DNA of 64,000 nt from Opitutia bacterium Tous-C4FEB (GCA_002304445.1 NEVA01000004.1:62001-126000), one strand, 5' to 3'; positions 54,333 through 63,019 are shown, counted from the stretch's first letter. Numbers and translations: made by a program. The notes: generated by a model not told the origin, from the letters alone.

Positions 54333-54874
54333 CGCCCGTCGCACTTAACGCCACCGACGCCCGTTATCCCGCGCGTTTGCGGCGGCGTCTGGGCGACGCT
54401 GCGCCGGCTCAACTCTCTGCCCTCGGCAATCTGGACTTGCTGGCGTCGCCCAAGACCGCGCTGTTCTGCTCCGCCCGCTGTCCCGGTGAAGCCATCCTCC
54501 GCACCTACGACAAGGCCGCCCGCTGGCGCGATGCGGGCCGCGGCGTCATCAGCGGTTTCCATTCACCCATCGAAAAGGAATGCCTGAGCATCCTCCTGCG
54601 CGGAACGCCGCCAGTCATCATCTGCCCCGCCCGCAGCCTGGAGAAGCTGCGCCTTCCGTCCGCGTGGAGATCGCCGCTGAACGATGGTCGTCTCTTGATT
54701 CTCTCGTGCATTTCTTCGCCCCACCATCGGGTCACGGCCGAACTCGCCGCCCGCCGCAATCACTTCGTCGCCGCCCTCGCCGACGAAGTCTGGTTCGCCC
54801 ACATCGCTTCCGGCGGCCAAACGGAGCAACTGGCCAAAACCATCGCCAGTTGGCCGCCCACCTCTCGGCCCTGA
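54329..54874 (+). CDS. DprA/Smf-like (SLOG-fold) protein
   Basis: 181 residues, overlapping the methyltransferase stop by four bases (ATGA), so it belongs to the same operon. The Rossmann-like DprA segment is visible: YPARLRRRLGDAAPAQLSALG, then KTALFCSARCPGEAILRTYDKAARWRDAGRGVISGFHSPIEKE, and TPPVIICPARSLEKLRLP. It is half the length of a normal DprA and lacks the C-terminal winged helix. DprA/SLOG folds bind single-stranded DNA or nucleotides, so it may act as a loader, sensor or nucleotide-signal component. It is unusual as a third partner of a helicase/methyltransferase pair. The 76-bp repeat R1 begins 7 bases after its stop. Confidence 0.78.
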   Translation: MTPVALNATDARYPARLRRRLGDAAPAQLSALGNLDLLASPKTALFCSARCPGEAILRTYDKAARWRDAGRGVISGFHSPIEKECLSILLRGTPPVIICPARSLEKLRLPSAWRSPLNDGRLLILSCISSPHHRVTAELAARRNHFVAALADEVWFAHIASGGQTEQLAKTIASWPPTSRP

Positions 54875-54880
54875 CCGCGC

Positions 54881-54956
54881 CCGAGTTCACTCACATCCTG
54901 AGCCTCTTCCCCCTCGTCCCCGCGCCCGTGAAAGCCGCCGCGCTTACGACGTTCAA
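54881..54956 (+). repeat. 76-bp direct repeat R1 (methyltransferase-tail-like)
   Basis: First of three copies; reads PEFTHILSLFPLVPAPVKAA on the plus strand but is not in a complete gene. It lies between the DprA-like stop and the HicA stop (4-base overlap). It is the most diverged copy, with about a quarter of positions different from R2 and R3. Confidence 0.75.
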
Positions 54957-55177
54957 CGCCGGCCCAGCAATTCTTCGACCGTGAGGCCGATGTCCTTGGC
55001 AATTTGCCGCAGGAGTGGCGGCGCGATGTCTCGCCCTTTGTGCAAAGGCACCGTCGTGCCGCGTCCGTCTGCGTGGCGGTATTGAACGTGCGAACCGCGT
55101 TGGCGCACGGCGGCGAAACCCAGCATCTCCAGCAACCGGCAAACTTCGCCGGGTTTGAGGACAGGGACGTTTCCCAT
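54953..55177 (-). CDS. HicA-family toxin (mRNA interferase)
   Basis: 74 residues from the ATG at 55177. The double-stranded-RNA-binding-like HicA fold is clear: LKPGEVCRLLEMLGFAAVRQRGSHVQYRH, with the catalytic His in GSHVQY, and TVPLHKGRDIAPPLLRQIAKDIGLT. HicA toxins cleave mRNA and are neutralised by HicB. It lies 2 bases after hicB, the reverse of the most common hicAB order but frequent for YcfA-type pairs. Confidence 0.88.
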   Translation of the reverse strand: MGNVPVLKPGEVCRLLEMLGFAAVRQRGSHVQYRHADGRGTTVPLHKGRDIAPPLLRQIAKDIGLTVEELLGRR

Positions 55178-55179
55178 CG

Positions 55180-55389
55180 TCAGGCGACCGCGACGCTTTG
55201 CGTGCCGACGAATTCCGCCTCCAGCTTTGGCTCGCCGTCTTCCAGTAGCATGGCAACGACTTCGCGCAGGTTGGCGTTCAGTTCGTCCAAGGATTCCGCC
55301 TGCGAGTGCGCACCGGGGAAGCCCGGCACGTAGCCGATCAACAGGCCCGTCACGGGGTCGCGTTCCACGACTGCGGTGAAATTTTTCAT
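55180..55389 (-). CDS. HicB-family antitoxin
   Basis: 69 residues from the ATG at 55389 (MKNFTAVVERDPVTGLLIGYVPGFPG). The partially degraded RNase H fold of HicB is recognisable (VVERDPVTGLLIGYVPGFPGAHSQAESLDELNANLREVVAMLLEDGE). No C-terminal DNA-binding domain is present, so repression may need the toxin. It precedes hicA in a two-gene unit on the minus strand, between repeats R1 and R2. Confidence 0.86.
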   Translation of the reverse strand: MKNFTAVVERDPVTGLLIGYVPGFPGAHSQAESLDELNANLREVVAMLLEDGEPKLEAEFVGTQSVAVA

Positions 55390-55462
55390 GCCGATATGCT
55401 TGCTCCGCCTGGCCGGAACGCAAGCCCACCGAACCTCGCCGAATGCCACGCCCCGGCCGATT

Positions 55463-55538
55463 CCGAGTTCACCCACATCGTCGGCACCTTCCGCCTCGTC
55501 TCCGCGCCCGTGAAGTCTGCGGCGCTCGCGGCGTTTCG
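55463..55538 (+). repeat. 76-bp direct repeat R2
   Basis: Second copy; reads SEFTHIVGTFRLVSAPVKSA and continues ALAAFRR. It differs from R3 at fewer than ten positions over 76 bases. It separates the HicBA module from the next toxin-antitoxin pair. Confidence 0.78.
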
Positions 55539-55611
55539 GCGCAGCCCGGTATGAGATCGCGACAGTAAACCGGGGCTTGCGCTAGGTAGCCTCCGCGATG
55601 ATTTTCGGCTC

Positions 55612-55812
55612 ATGAGCAAAGCCGAAATTCTCGCCGAGCTGCCGAACCTTTCCGCAGGGGAGCGGGACGACGTGAGACGACGGCTGGCCGAACTGGACGA
55701 AGAGAACGCCGATGCCGTGGCGCTGGCCCGCGCCGAGGAACTGGGCCGAGGATCGGTGCCGCCAAAAACTCAAGCGGATGTCTTTCGCAACGCGCGCGCC
55801 GCGCTCTCGTGA
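55612..55812 (+). CDS. Antitoxin, addiction-module (Unstab_antitox-like) family
   Basis: 66 residues: MSKAEILAELPNLSAGERDDVRRRLAELDEE is the usual N-terminal helix-turn-helix-like module of small ParD/RelB-related antitoxins, followed by an acidic, flexible tail that would wrap the toxin. The stop overlaps the GTG start of the toxin by four bases, so the pair is coupled. Confidence 0.8.
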   Translation: MSKAEILAELPNLSAGERDDVRRRLAELDEENADAVALARAEELGRGSVPPKTQADVFRNARAALS

Positions 55813-56098
55813 ACCGTTGGTTTCACCCGGCCTTTGAGGTCGAGCTGATCGAGGCCGCGCGCTATCTCGAACACCAACGCGGCGATTTTGGCCGGCAGTT
55901 TCTCAATGAAGTCGAGGCCGCCATCGGAACGATCATGGAGGCACCCGCTAGGTGGCGGCCGTGGCCCGGTGACATCCGGCGCTTCCTACTTTCCTCGTTT
56001 CGCTACACCATCCGCTATCGCATCCGTCGGGATGAAGGTTTGGTGGAATTCCTGAGTATCGTCCATACCTCGCGCCAGCCCGACACGGGCGCGAATCG

Positions 56099-56102
<4 letters not shown>
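55809..56102 (+). CDS. RelE/ParE-family toxin
   Basis: 97 residues with a GTG start. The RelE/ParE fold shows in FHPAFEVELIEAARYLEHQRGDFGRQFLNEVEAAIGTIMEAPARWRP and RFLLSSFRYTIRYRIRRDEGLVEFLSIVH, the ParE-type core with the conserved Arg/Tyr strand. It is either a gyrase inhibitor or an mRNA interferase. Its last bases overlap the start of the truncated helicase-tail ORF. Confidence 0.85.
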
Positions 56103-57118
<1,016 letters not shown>

Positions 57119-57152
57119 CTGATTTTTTTGGAGGGAACATGATCGGATTCGC

Positions 57153-57166
57153 GAGCGAGCTCGCTC
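57153..57166. repeat. REP-type palindrome
   Basis: GAGCGAGCTCGCTC is a perfect 14-base palindrome inside the longer CGCGAGCGAGCTCGCTCCTA. This form resembles the REP sequences that are scattered in many GC-rich genomes. It sits just before partial copy B of the namZ 3' end. Confidence 0.55.
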
Positions 57167-57185
57167 CTACAAATGGCGGCGAGCG

Positions 57186-57324
57186 TCAGCGGTAGAGCCA
57201 GTAGCGTTTGCTCTGCTCTCGCTTTGTTCGATGCGGGCGCCGTCGCGCTGGAGGGCGCGGACGAAGGCTTCGCTGCCGAGGTGGCGGATGAAGCCGTTGA
57301 CCTCGCCGGGCTTCGCGGCGGCGA
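57186..57324 (-). pseudogene. Partial copy B of the namZ 3' end
   Basis: 139 bases almost identical to the last part of namZ (59223 onwards): the stop codon, ANATGSTA-type region, and the codons for PGEVNGFIRHLGSEAFVRALQRDGARI. About 45 bases that encode LGFWLKQWREQARVY in namZ are missing and the join shifts the frame. It cannot encode a functional protein. It marks the left side of the RelE-type module at 57401-57877. Confidence 0.82.
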
Positions 57325-57370
57325 TGATTTCGAACGGCAGACTTGGGCCCGATTTGGTTTCAGCTCTTGC

Positions 57371-57380
57371 GTCACGTGAC
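57371..57380. promoter_or_regulatory. Palindrome GTCACGTGAC, candidate TA operator
   Basis: A perfect 10-base palindrome 20 bases upstream of the antitoxin start (57401), in the position where type II antitoxins usually bind their own promoter. Confidence 0.5.
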
Positions 57381-57400
57381 CCGGGATTTAGGTTTCACGC

Positions 57401-57604
57401 ATGAGTATTGAGGTCCTGAAACAAGAACTCGCCGGTCTGGCGCCGGCCGACCGTTCCCGGATCATGGCGTTTCTTTTGTCGCTCCAGGATAGTCAGGATG
57501 CCGCCTACCGCGGGGTGCTCGCAGGGAAGATTGATGATCGGGATCCCAAGCGCTGGGTTTCCATCGACGAACTCGATCGTCGTCTGGCGGCTAAACAGGA
57601 CTGA
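57401..57604 (+). CDS. Antitoxin, addiction-module type
   Basis: 67 residues, MSIEVLKQELAGLAPADRSRIMAFLLSLQDSQD, a short helical DNA-binding-like module, then an acidic tail (KIDDRDPKRWVSIDELDRRLAA). Its size, charge and position 9 bases before a RelE-like toxin identify it as an antitoxin. It is similar in design to the one at 55612-55812 but not obviously homologous. Confidence 0.75.
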   Translation: MSIEVLKQELAGLAPADRSRIMAFLLSLQDSQDAAYRGVLAGKIDDRDPKRWVSIDELDRRLAAKQD

Positions 57605-57613
57605 GCGGCAGAT

Positions 57614-57877
57614 ATGGCCCTGTTCCGGCTGCTCATCGATTACGACGTGGTCGTATACGTGGAAGGGCTCTCAAAGACCGATCGGCGCGCGATCCGAGAC
57701 CGACTGGTTGAAATTCGCGATTTTCCCGCGCATCGCTCAGATTACGTCGAGCACGATGCCGTCGGTCGGGAGGTGGCGATCAACATCTGCGGCGCGTTTG
57801 CGATCAAGTTCTGGGTGGATCACGCCGACCAGCAGATCAAAATTCTCGACGTCCATCCGGCTGACCGGAGGCGCTAG
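57614..57877 (+). CDS. RelE-like toxin
   Basis: 87 residues, with FRLLIDYDVVVYVEGLSKTDRRAIRDRLVEIRDFPAHRSDYVEHDAVGREVAIN and the strand AIKFWVDHADQQIKILDVHPADRR, the pattern of RelE/HigB-type ribosome-dependent interferases. It is coupled to the antitoxin upstream. The module is bounded by the two partial namZ copies. Confidence 0.8.
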   Translation: MALFRLLIDYDVVVYVEGLSKTDRRAIRDRLVEIRDFPAHRSDYVEHDAVGREVAINICGAFAIKFWVDHADQQIKILDVHPADRRR

Positions 57878-58080
57878 AAGCGTCCGGGACGTTTACTCGT
57901 CTGCTTTTCTTTTTCCCGGGAGGGGGTTCCCGAATAGCAGACCGCTCGACGCGACCGTGCGGCCGACTGCAGTCAGGTGGACGTGGGAGCGGCGGCGTTC
58001 GACTCCGATCTCGCAAAGGCGTTTGTTCATTGGGCAAAACAACGGTGTGCAGCTCCCGCCGCCGGCCGTGGCGGCTGGGC

Positions 58081-58322
58081 TTATTTGTAGAGCCAACAGC
58101 GCTTGCTCGGCTCTTGGTCGATGCGGGCGCCGTCGCGCTGGAGGGCGCGCATGAAGGCTTCGCTGCCGACGTGGCGGATGAAGCCGTTGACCTCGCCGGG
58201 CTTTGCGGCGGCGAACGGGTTCTTTGGCTCCCGTTTGCAGGCGAGGCGCATGAGCTGAAAACCAAGCTCGGTGGGCTGCCACGCGTCGAAATCGGAGCTC
58301 TCGGTGTAGAGGCCGATGGCCA
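58081..58322 (-). pseudogene. Partial copy A of the namZ 3' end
   Basis: About 80 codons (from VAIGLYTESSDFDAWQPTELGFQLMRLACKREPKNPF to the stop, ending RCWLYK) that match the last 80 residues of namZ with some substitutions. The same segment LGFWLKQWREQARVY is missing as in copy B. It has no promoter or N-terminus and is a duplicate fragment. It lies between the RelE-type and VapBC modules. Confidence 0.85.
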
Positions 58323-58346
58323 CTTTTGGGACGCGGTCCGGTAGCT

Positions 58347-58784
58347 TTACGGGCCGACGTTCAGCCGAAGCGTGGTGGCCAGCTTCCGTTGGTTCGCATC
58401 GAACGATAGAAAGCAGGTCGCATTCAGCAGGCGGGCGGTGGCGACGTGCAGAATATCGAATGAGCGGTGCCCGCCGCTCATGGTATGAAGCCCGGAAATC
58501 CGCGAAGCCTCGTTTACGATGGCGTTCACATCGCAGGAAGCCGGCTGCAGGTGGCCGCTGCTGAAATCGGTCTCGAATGCGGCGAGGGAGGCGAGTGCGT
58601 CGGCTCGGGAGATTGCTTGGCGAAAGGTGGCGAAACGAATCGCGTTACCCAACTCATACCGCCCTAGCGTGGTGACCGTGAGCGGCAGCTGGGTTTGTTG
58701 CACCCAGCGTTTTGCTGCGGGCGTGTGCGCGTCGTTACCGAACAGCGAAAAGAGAAAACTCGTGTCGGCGACTGCGGTGGCCAT
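58347..58784 (-). CDS. VapC-type PIN-domain toxin
   Basis: 145 residues, PIN-domain ribonuclease. Conserved acidic residues are D8 in AVADTSFLFSLFG, E44-type Glu in GRYELGNAIRF, and Asp in SFDILHVATARLL and FLSFDANQRKLA. It is expected to cleave tRNA or rRNA. It starts 1 base after the antitoxin stop, in a two-gene minus-strand unit between namZ copy A and namZ itself. Confidence 0.9.
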   Translation of the reverse strand: MATAVADTSFLFSLFGNDAHTPAAKRWVQQTQLPLTVTTLGRYELGNAIRFATFRQAISRADALASLAAFETDFSSGHLQPASCDVNAIVNEASRISGLHTMSGGHRSFDILHVATARLLNATCFLSFDANQRKLATTLRLNVGP

Positions 58785-58785
58785 G

Positions 58786-59031
58786 TCAGTGGCCCTGGCT
58801 TTCGGTCAGAATCGAGCCGCTTTCGGCGGCCGTCAGGGTGGTGGACCACACCCGGCGGTTGAGCGCGGCGCTCTGCGACCAATCAACCTGTGTCGCCTTG
58901 GCGGCGGAAGGCGGCACGACCTTCGCCACGATTTTGCCCCGGCGCGTCACGTCGACTTCTTCGCCTTTGGCCACCCACTTGAGCACCTTGGAATAGTTGT
59001 TCCGCAGCTCGCGCACCGTGGTTGTCTTCAT
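58786..59031 (-). CDS. Phd/YefM-type antitoxin (VapB)
   Basis: 81 residues from the ATG at 59031 (MKTTTVRELRNNYSKVLKWVAKGEEVDVTRRGKIVAKV), the typical N-terminal DNA-binding fold of Phd/YefM antitoxins, then a tail that binds VapC. A perfect inverted repeat (TGTGC/GCACA, 59031-59051) overlaps its start codon, consistent with autoregulation. The longer upstream frame (from 59136) has no protein character. Confidence 0.86.
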   Translation of the reverse strand: MKTTTVRELRNNYSKVLKWVAKGEEVDVTRRGKIVAKVVPPSAAKATQVDWSQSAALNRRVWSTTLTAAESGSILTESQGH

Positions 59032-59051
59032 GTGCGACAAAATGTAGCACA
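59031..59051. promoter_or_regulatory. Inverted repeat at the VapB start, candidate operator
   Basis: TGTGC and GCACA are separated by GACAAAATGTA-type spacer of 11 bases and overlap the antitoxin start codon. Binding there would block both promoter and translation start, as in other VapBC operons. Confidence 0.5.
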
Positions 59052-59222
59052 ACGGATGCGTGTCAATCGGGGAGGCGATCCGGCGGCAAGGTGTTGCCAG
59101 CGGCGATCGGGCGCACGGTGGCGGGGCGGGAATCAAGCGAGGATGCCTATGCGGCGATGGGGAACGCGACGGGGCGCGGCCTGCGGGCTTCGGCGACCTC
59201 GCCCTCCCTTACGACGGCGCGG

Positions 59223-60608
59223 TCAGCGGTAGAGCCAGTAACGTTTGCTCTGCTCTTGATAGACGCGGGCCTGTTCGCGCCATTGCTTTAGCCAGAATCC
59301 GAGGTCGATGCGGGCGCCGTCGCGCTGGAGGGCGCGGACGAAGGCTTCGCTGCCGAGGTGGCGAATGAAGCCGTTGACCTCGCCGGGCTTAGCGGCGGCG
59401 AATGGGTTCTTTGGCTCCAGTTTGCAGGCGAGGCGCATGAGCTGAAAACCAAGCTCGGTGGGCTGCCAGGCGTCGAAATCGGAAATCTCGGTGTAGATGC
59501 CGACGGCGGGTTTGCCGGTCTTGGTGTTGGGCACGCTGATGGTGCGGAAGCGGACTCCGGCGACCGGCAAGGCGCGGAGTTCTTTTTCGAGCGCTTCGCG
59601 GGGCGTGGTTTTGTGGGAAACGCCGCGGAAGATGTGTTCGGAGCCGACGCCGCTGCGGAAGCCGCCGAGGTAGGTGCCGAGGCCGGTCATCGGGTAGCCG
59701 ATCACCGCCGCGTAGTCTTGGATGCCGCCGGACGTGGGGACCCAGGTAAGTCCGGTTTCGGGCCAGCGCATCGAGCGGGTCCAGCCGCGCATGGGGATGA
59801 CGGTGAGTTTGCCGGCGGCGCGTTGGGCGGGCGTGACGTCGATGCCGCCGGGGGCTTGGGCGTCGCGGGCGAGCCGCGCGAGTTCGCCCATGGTGAGGCC
59901 GTGGACGTAGGGCACGCGAAACGCGCCGACGTAGCTCATCCATTTCGCGTCGAGCGGCGGACCGTCGACTTTGAGGCCGCCGAGGGGATTGGGCCGGTCG
60001 AGCACGATGAGCTCCTTGCCGTTTTCGAAGCAGGCCTCGAGGGCGAGTTTCATCGCGCTGGTAAACGTGTAGCTGCGCGTGCCGATGTCCTGCAGGTCCA
60101 CGATGAGGGCGTCGATATCCTTGAGCTGGGCGGGGGAGGCTTTGAAGCTTTTGCCTTTGTAGGCGACGCCGCTGTAGAGCGAATAGACCATGAGGCCGGT
60201 GCGCGGGTCGATCTGGTCGGGGTATTTTTTCTCGGCCGGGAGGGCGCCGTAGACGCCGTGTTCGCCGGCGTAGAGGGCGACGAGTTTGATGCCGGGGGCG
60301 CGGCGAAGGACGTCGATGGTGCTGATGCCGTTGCGATTGACGCCGGCGGGGTGGGTGAGGAGGCCGAGACGTTTCCCGCGGACGACGGCAAAACCGTCGG
60401 CCTCGAGCACGTCGATGCCGAGCATCACGCGGGGTGCGGGATCGGCGCGCGGCGGGGTGAAGTAGACACGGGCCGGTGGGTTGGCGGGCGCGGCGGTGGG
60501 GCGGGTAGGCGGAGCGGCGGGAGTGGCGGCGCAACCGAAGAGGCCGAAGGTCGCCGTCGCGAGGGCGACTAAAAATCGGACGGCAGAAACGCGCTCGGGG
60601 ACGGCCAT
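59223..60608 (-). CDS. namZ: NamZ-like exo-beta-N-acetylmuramidase (DUF1343) lipoprotein
   Basis: 461 residues. A lipoprotein signal ends in LFGC, with a proline/alanine-rich linker (PAAPPTRPTAAPANPPAR). The DUF1343 core is evident: LGIDVLEADGFAVVRGKRLGLLTHPAGVNRNG, FAGEHG-type LYAGEHGVYG, YSLYSG, IVDLQDIGTRSYTFTSAMKLALEAC, and ELIVLDRPNPLGGLKVDGP. DUF1343 enzymes remove N-acetylmuramic acid residues from peptidoglycan fragments. The final 80 residues are the parent of copies A and B. It follows glkA-type genes on the same strand by 27 bases and is probably the ancestral neighbour of the island. Confidence 0.88.
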   Translation of the reverse strand: MAVPERVSAVRFLVALATATFGLFGCAATPAAPPTRPTAAPANPPARVYFTPPRADPAPRVMLGIDVLEADGFAVVRGKRLGLLTHPAGVNRNGISTIDVLRRAPGIKLVALYAGEHGVYGALPAEKKYPDQIDPRTGLMVYSLYSGVAYKGKSFKASPAQLKDIDALIVDLQDIGTRSYTFTSAMKLALEACFENGKELIVLDRPNPLGGLKVDGPPLDAKWMSYVGAFRVPYVHGLTMGELARLARDAQAPGGIDVTPAQRAAGKLTVIPMRGWTRSMRWPETGLTWVPTSGGIQDYAAVIGYPMTGLGTYLGGFRSGVGSEHIFRGVSHKTTPREALEKELRALPVAGVRFRTISVPNTKTGKPAVGIYTEISDFDAWQPTELGFQLMRLACKLEPKNPFAAAKPGEVNGFIRHLGSEAFVRALQRDGARIDLGFWLKQWREQARVYQEQSKRYWLYR

Positions 60609-60635
60609 GGGTTGCGTAACCGTTGCGTGGGGTGC

Positions 60636-61847
60636 TCAGGCCGTCGAGCCGGAAGGTGAAGCAGGACCAAACGTGCGGTCGACGGTAGCCGTGAGGTTGG
60701 TGGCGGCGACGCGGAGGGCGGCGGGCAGGGGAGTGCCGGGAGGCGTGATCGCGTGCAGGGTGAGGCCGGGGATGGGTGCGGCGGTGATGGCACCGGCGAA
60801 GACGTGGACCGGTTTGCCGAGGGCGACGGCGCGGGCGGCGAGAGCGCCGGGGCCCTTGCCGCTGAGCGAGCTGGCATCGAAACGGCCCTCGCCGGTGAGC
60901 ACGAGATCGGCGGCGGCGAGGCGGGAATCGAGATCGAGCCAAGCGGAGACGAGGTCGAAGCCGGAGATGAGTTGCGCGGACGCGGCCGCCATGAGTCCGA
61001 ACGAGATGCCGCCGGCCGCACCGGCGCCGGGGACGTCCATGAGAGCGTCGGGCTTCGCGCCGTGGGTGCAGAGCAAGAGGGCGAGGCGGGCGGCTTCGTT
61101 GTCGAGGCGGCGGAGGTCGGCGGGGCGAAGGCCCTTTTGCGGGCCGTAAATCGCGGCGGCACCGTTGGGGCCGAGGACGGGATTGGCGACGTCGCAGGCG
61201 ATGCGCAGCGGGGGCAGATCGGCGGGCAACCGGCCGTCGAGCCGGGCAATCTCGGGCCAACGGGAGGGGGTGGGCGGATCGATCAGCTCACCGGTGATGG
61301 AGACGAAGTTGAGCCCGAGGGCGGCGAGGGCGCCGAGGCCAAGGTCGCTGGTGGCGCTGCCGCCGAGCCCGAGAAGGACGGCGGCGACGCCGGGGCGGGC
61401 GGCGAGGCGGATGAGCTCGCCGGTGCCGGTCGTCGAAGTGAGCCAAGGATCGCGGGCCTCGGGCGCGAGCAGCGCGAGGCCGGACGCGGCGGCCATTTCG
61501 ACCACGGCGACGCGGGCGTCGAGGGGGAGTTGGGAGTTGAGAGCTGAGAGCTGAGAGTCTGGAAGATCGAGCAGACGCCGGGCGGTGGCGGGGATGAGGG
61601 CGAGCGGGACGAAACCCAGTCTGGCGACGACGGGTTCGCCGCGCGGGCCGGTGACGGTGTGCGCCTCAAACGTGCCGCCGAGAGCTTGGGTGAGGATCTC
61701 GCAAAACCCCTCGCCGCCATCGGTGAGCGGGCACAAGTCGAGGGTCCAATCGGGTTGGCGGGCGCGAAGGCCGCCGGCGGCGAGGGCGCAGGCCTGGGGC
61801 GCGGACAGGGCATCTTTGAATTTGTCGAAAGCGAGCAAGGCGCGCAT
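60636..61847 (-). CDS. Glycerate kinase (GarK/GlxK family)
   Basis: 403 residues from the ATG at 61847 (MRALLAFDKFKDALSAPQACALAAGGLRA); the long upstream frame is not coding. The family pattern is LLAFDKFKDALSAPQA, DLCPLTDGGEGFCEIL, LGLGGSATSDLGLGALAALG, CDVANPVLGPNGAAAIYGPQKG, and LTGEGRFDASSLSGKGPGALA. It phosphorylates glycerate, the end of the pathway from tartronate semialdehyde or hydroxypyruvate, which fits the sugar-acid catabolism in this window. A short in-frame repeat (SQLSALNSQLP) interrupts a loop around residue 95-105. Confidence 0.9.
   Translation of the reverse strand: MRALLAFDKFKDALSAPQACALAAGGLRARQPDWTLDLCPLTDGGEGFCEILTQALGGTFEAHTVTGPRGEPVVARLGFVPLALIPATARRLLDLPDSQLSALNSQLPLDARVAVVEMAAASGLALLAPEARDPWLTSTTGTGELIRLAARPGVAAVLLGLGGSATSDLGLGALAALGLNFVSITGELIDPPTPSRWPEIARLDGRLPADLPPLRIACDVANPVLGPNGAAAIYGPQKGLRPADLRRLDNEAARLALLLCTHGAKPDALMDVPGAGAAGGISFGLMAAASAQLISGFDLVSAWLDLDSRLAAADLVLTGEGRFDASSLSGKGPGALAARAVALGKPVHVFAGAITAAPIPGLTLHAITPPGTPLPAALRVAATNLTATVDRTFGPASPSGSTA
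61534..61562. repeat. Short intragenic repeat, copy 2
   Basis: GAGTTGAGAGCTGAGAG (61534-61550) is identical to 41468-41484; flanking similarity extends it to about 29 bases. In both genes the frame is kept and the peptide SALNSQ results. Confidence 0.6.
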
Positions 61848-61930
61848 GGCGGTTGAAGCTGCGAGGAGCGGCGGGCGGGGCGAAAGCTTTTTCTTGGGAC
61901 TTGGGCGGAGTTGGCGGGGGACGTCTGGCT

Positions 61931-63019
61931 TTAGGGAGTGGCAAGCAACGCCTGGCGGGGGCGTCCGGCGCCGGGCGCGCTTAGGCCGCCGTTCCAAGCG
62001 CCGGCGACCAGTTGAAAGCGGGGTGACCGGAGCGCGCCGGTTTCCCAGCGCTGCGCCTTTTCCACCAAGAGATCCACGGCGTCGATTCCGATCAGGTCGG
62101 TGTTCTGCCGGATGCCGGCGATGGCGCCGCCGGAGTCGGCCACAGCCAGAGAAATCAGACCGATCTCGCGGGGCGCGTGGCCCAACAGCTCGGGGTCGCG
62201 GATGGAGAAAATGACCGCATCGAGGCGGTGGCGTGCGATCCAAGCGTTGAGCAGAGAAGGGAGTTCATCGCGGGTTTCGGGCATGAGAGCGGGCAAGCGT
62301 CGGCTTTGGGGCAGTGACTGTTGGGCGACCAGAAATCCGGACCACCAACGGTGGCCCATCCGCCGGCTGGCGTAGGCCGGCAGCGCCAATCCGATGCGGC
62401 GATAGCCGAGGGCGAGCGCGTTTTCGAACGCGATTTGCGCGCTGCGGTAGTGATCGTCGGCGACGCGATCGATGGCGGGGTTTTGCACGCTGGGGCCGAG
62501 ACCGACGACGGCAAAGTCGGTGAAATTAAAATCAATCGAGCTCTGGTCGCCGGGCAGTGGGGCCACGAGCACTCCGTGGACGCCACGAGCCTTGAGCAAG
62601 TCGGCGAGACGTTTGGGGCGCATGTCGGTCTTGGTGAGGGAGAATTCATCGAGCCGAAATCCGCGTTGGGCGGCTCGGGCCGAAGCGGCGGAGTGCAACT
62701 GGCGGACGGTGTCGATGTCGCGCCACGCGTCGTTGGGGCGATCGGCGGTAAAAAAAGCGAGCGAGGCCTGGGCGGGCACGATGGTGGCGGGGGCGCGGCG
62801 CGAGCGCATGAGGGCGGCGACCAGCGGGTTTTTCCTGTAACCCAGCTGCGCGGCGGCCGACTCGATGCGCGCGCGAGTGGCGGCGGGGATGCTGGGGTGT
62901 TGTTGCAAGGCCAGCGATACCGCGGAGCGGGAGACGCCGGCCTGGGCGGCAACCTCGCGCATCGAAACGCGGCCGACGGCGAAGGGGATTCGGGCGGAAA
63001 CGGTGGGATCGGATTTCAT
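61931..63019 (-). CDS. LacI-family transcriptional regulator
   Basis: 362 residues from the ATG at 63019 (MKSDPTVSARIPFAVGRVSMREVAAQAGVS); MPPQT upstream is also possible. The helix-turn-helix MREVAAQAGVSRSAVSLALQQHPSIP and hinge ESAAAQLGYRKNPLVAALMRSRR are followed by the sugar-binding domain (SLAFFTADRPNDAW, LLKARGVHGVLVAPLPG, ENALALGYRRIGLALP, GLISLAVADSGGAIAGIRQN). It is divergent from the TonB receptor at 63213, so it probably controls it, as the first regulator does at 34.5 kb. The glycerate kinase gene follows on the same strand after 83 bases. Confidence 0.9.
   Translation of the reverse strand: MKSDPTVSARIPFAVGRVSMREVAAQAGVSRSAVSLALQQHPSIPAATRARIESAAAQLGYRKNPLVAALMRSRRAPATIVPAQASLAFFTADRPNDAWRDIDTVRQLHSAASARAAQRGFRLDEFSLTKTDMRPKRLADLLKARGVHGVLVAPLPGDQSSIDFNFTDFAVVGLGPSVQNPAIDRVADDHYRSAQIAFENALALGYRRIGLALPAYASRRMGHRWWSGFLVAQQSLPQSRRLPALMPETRDELPSLLNAWIARHRLDAVIFSIRDPELLGHAPREIGLISLAVADSGGAIAGIRQNTDLIGIDAVDLLVEKAQRWETGALRSPRFQLVAGAWNGGLSAPGAGRPRQALLATP

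Noticed and set aside
47033-54874. Assignment of the defence operon to DISARM or BREX
   Set aside because: The hallmark genes (drmA/drmB; brxC, pglZ) are absent, and the PLD and helicase are fused in one chain. Only the methyltransferase type is shared.
57121-57129. T-run after the helicase-tail ORF as an intrinsic terminator
   Set aside because: The run of T follows the stop directly, but no hairpin precedes it; the palindrome at 57153 lies after the run, which is the wrong order.
59041-59222. Short open frames between VapB and namZ
   Set aside because: None has a ribosome site, signal peptide or recognisable motif; the region is treated as non-coding flank of the VapBC insertion.
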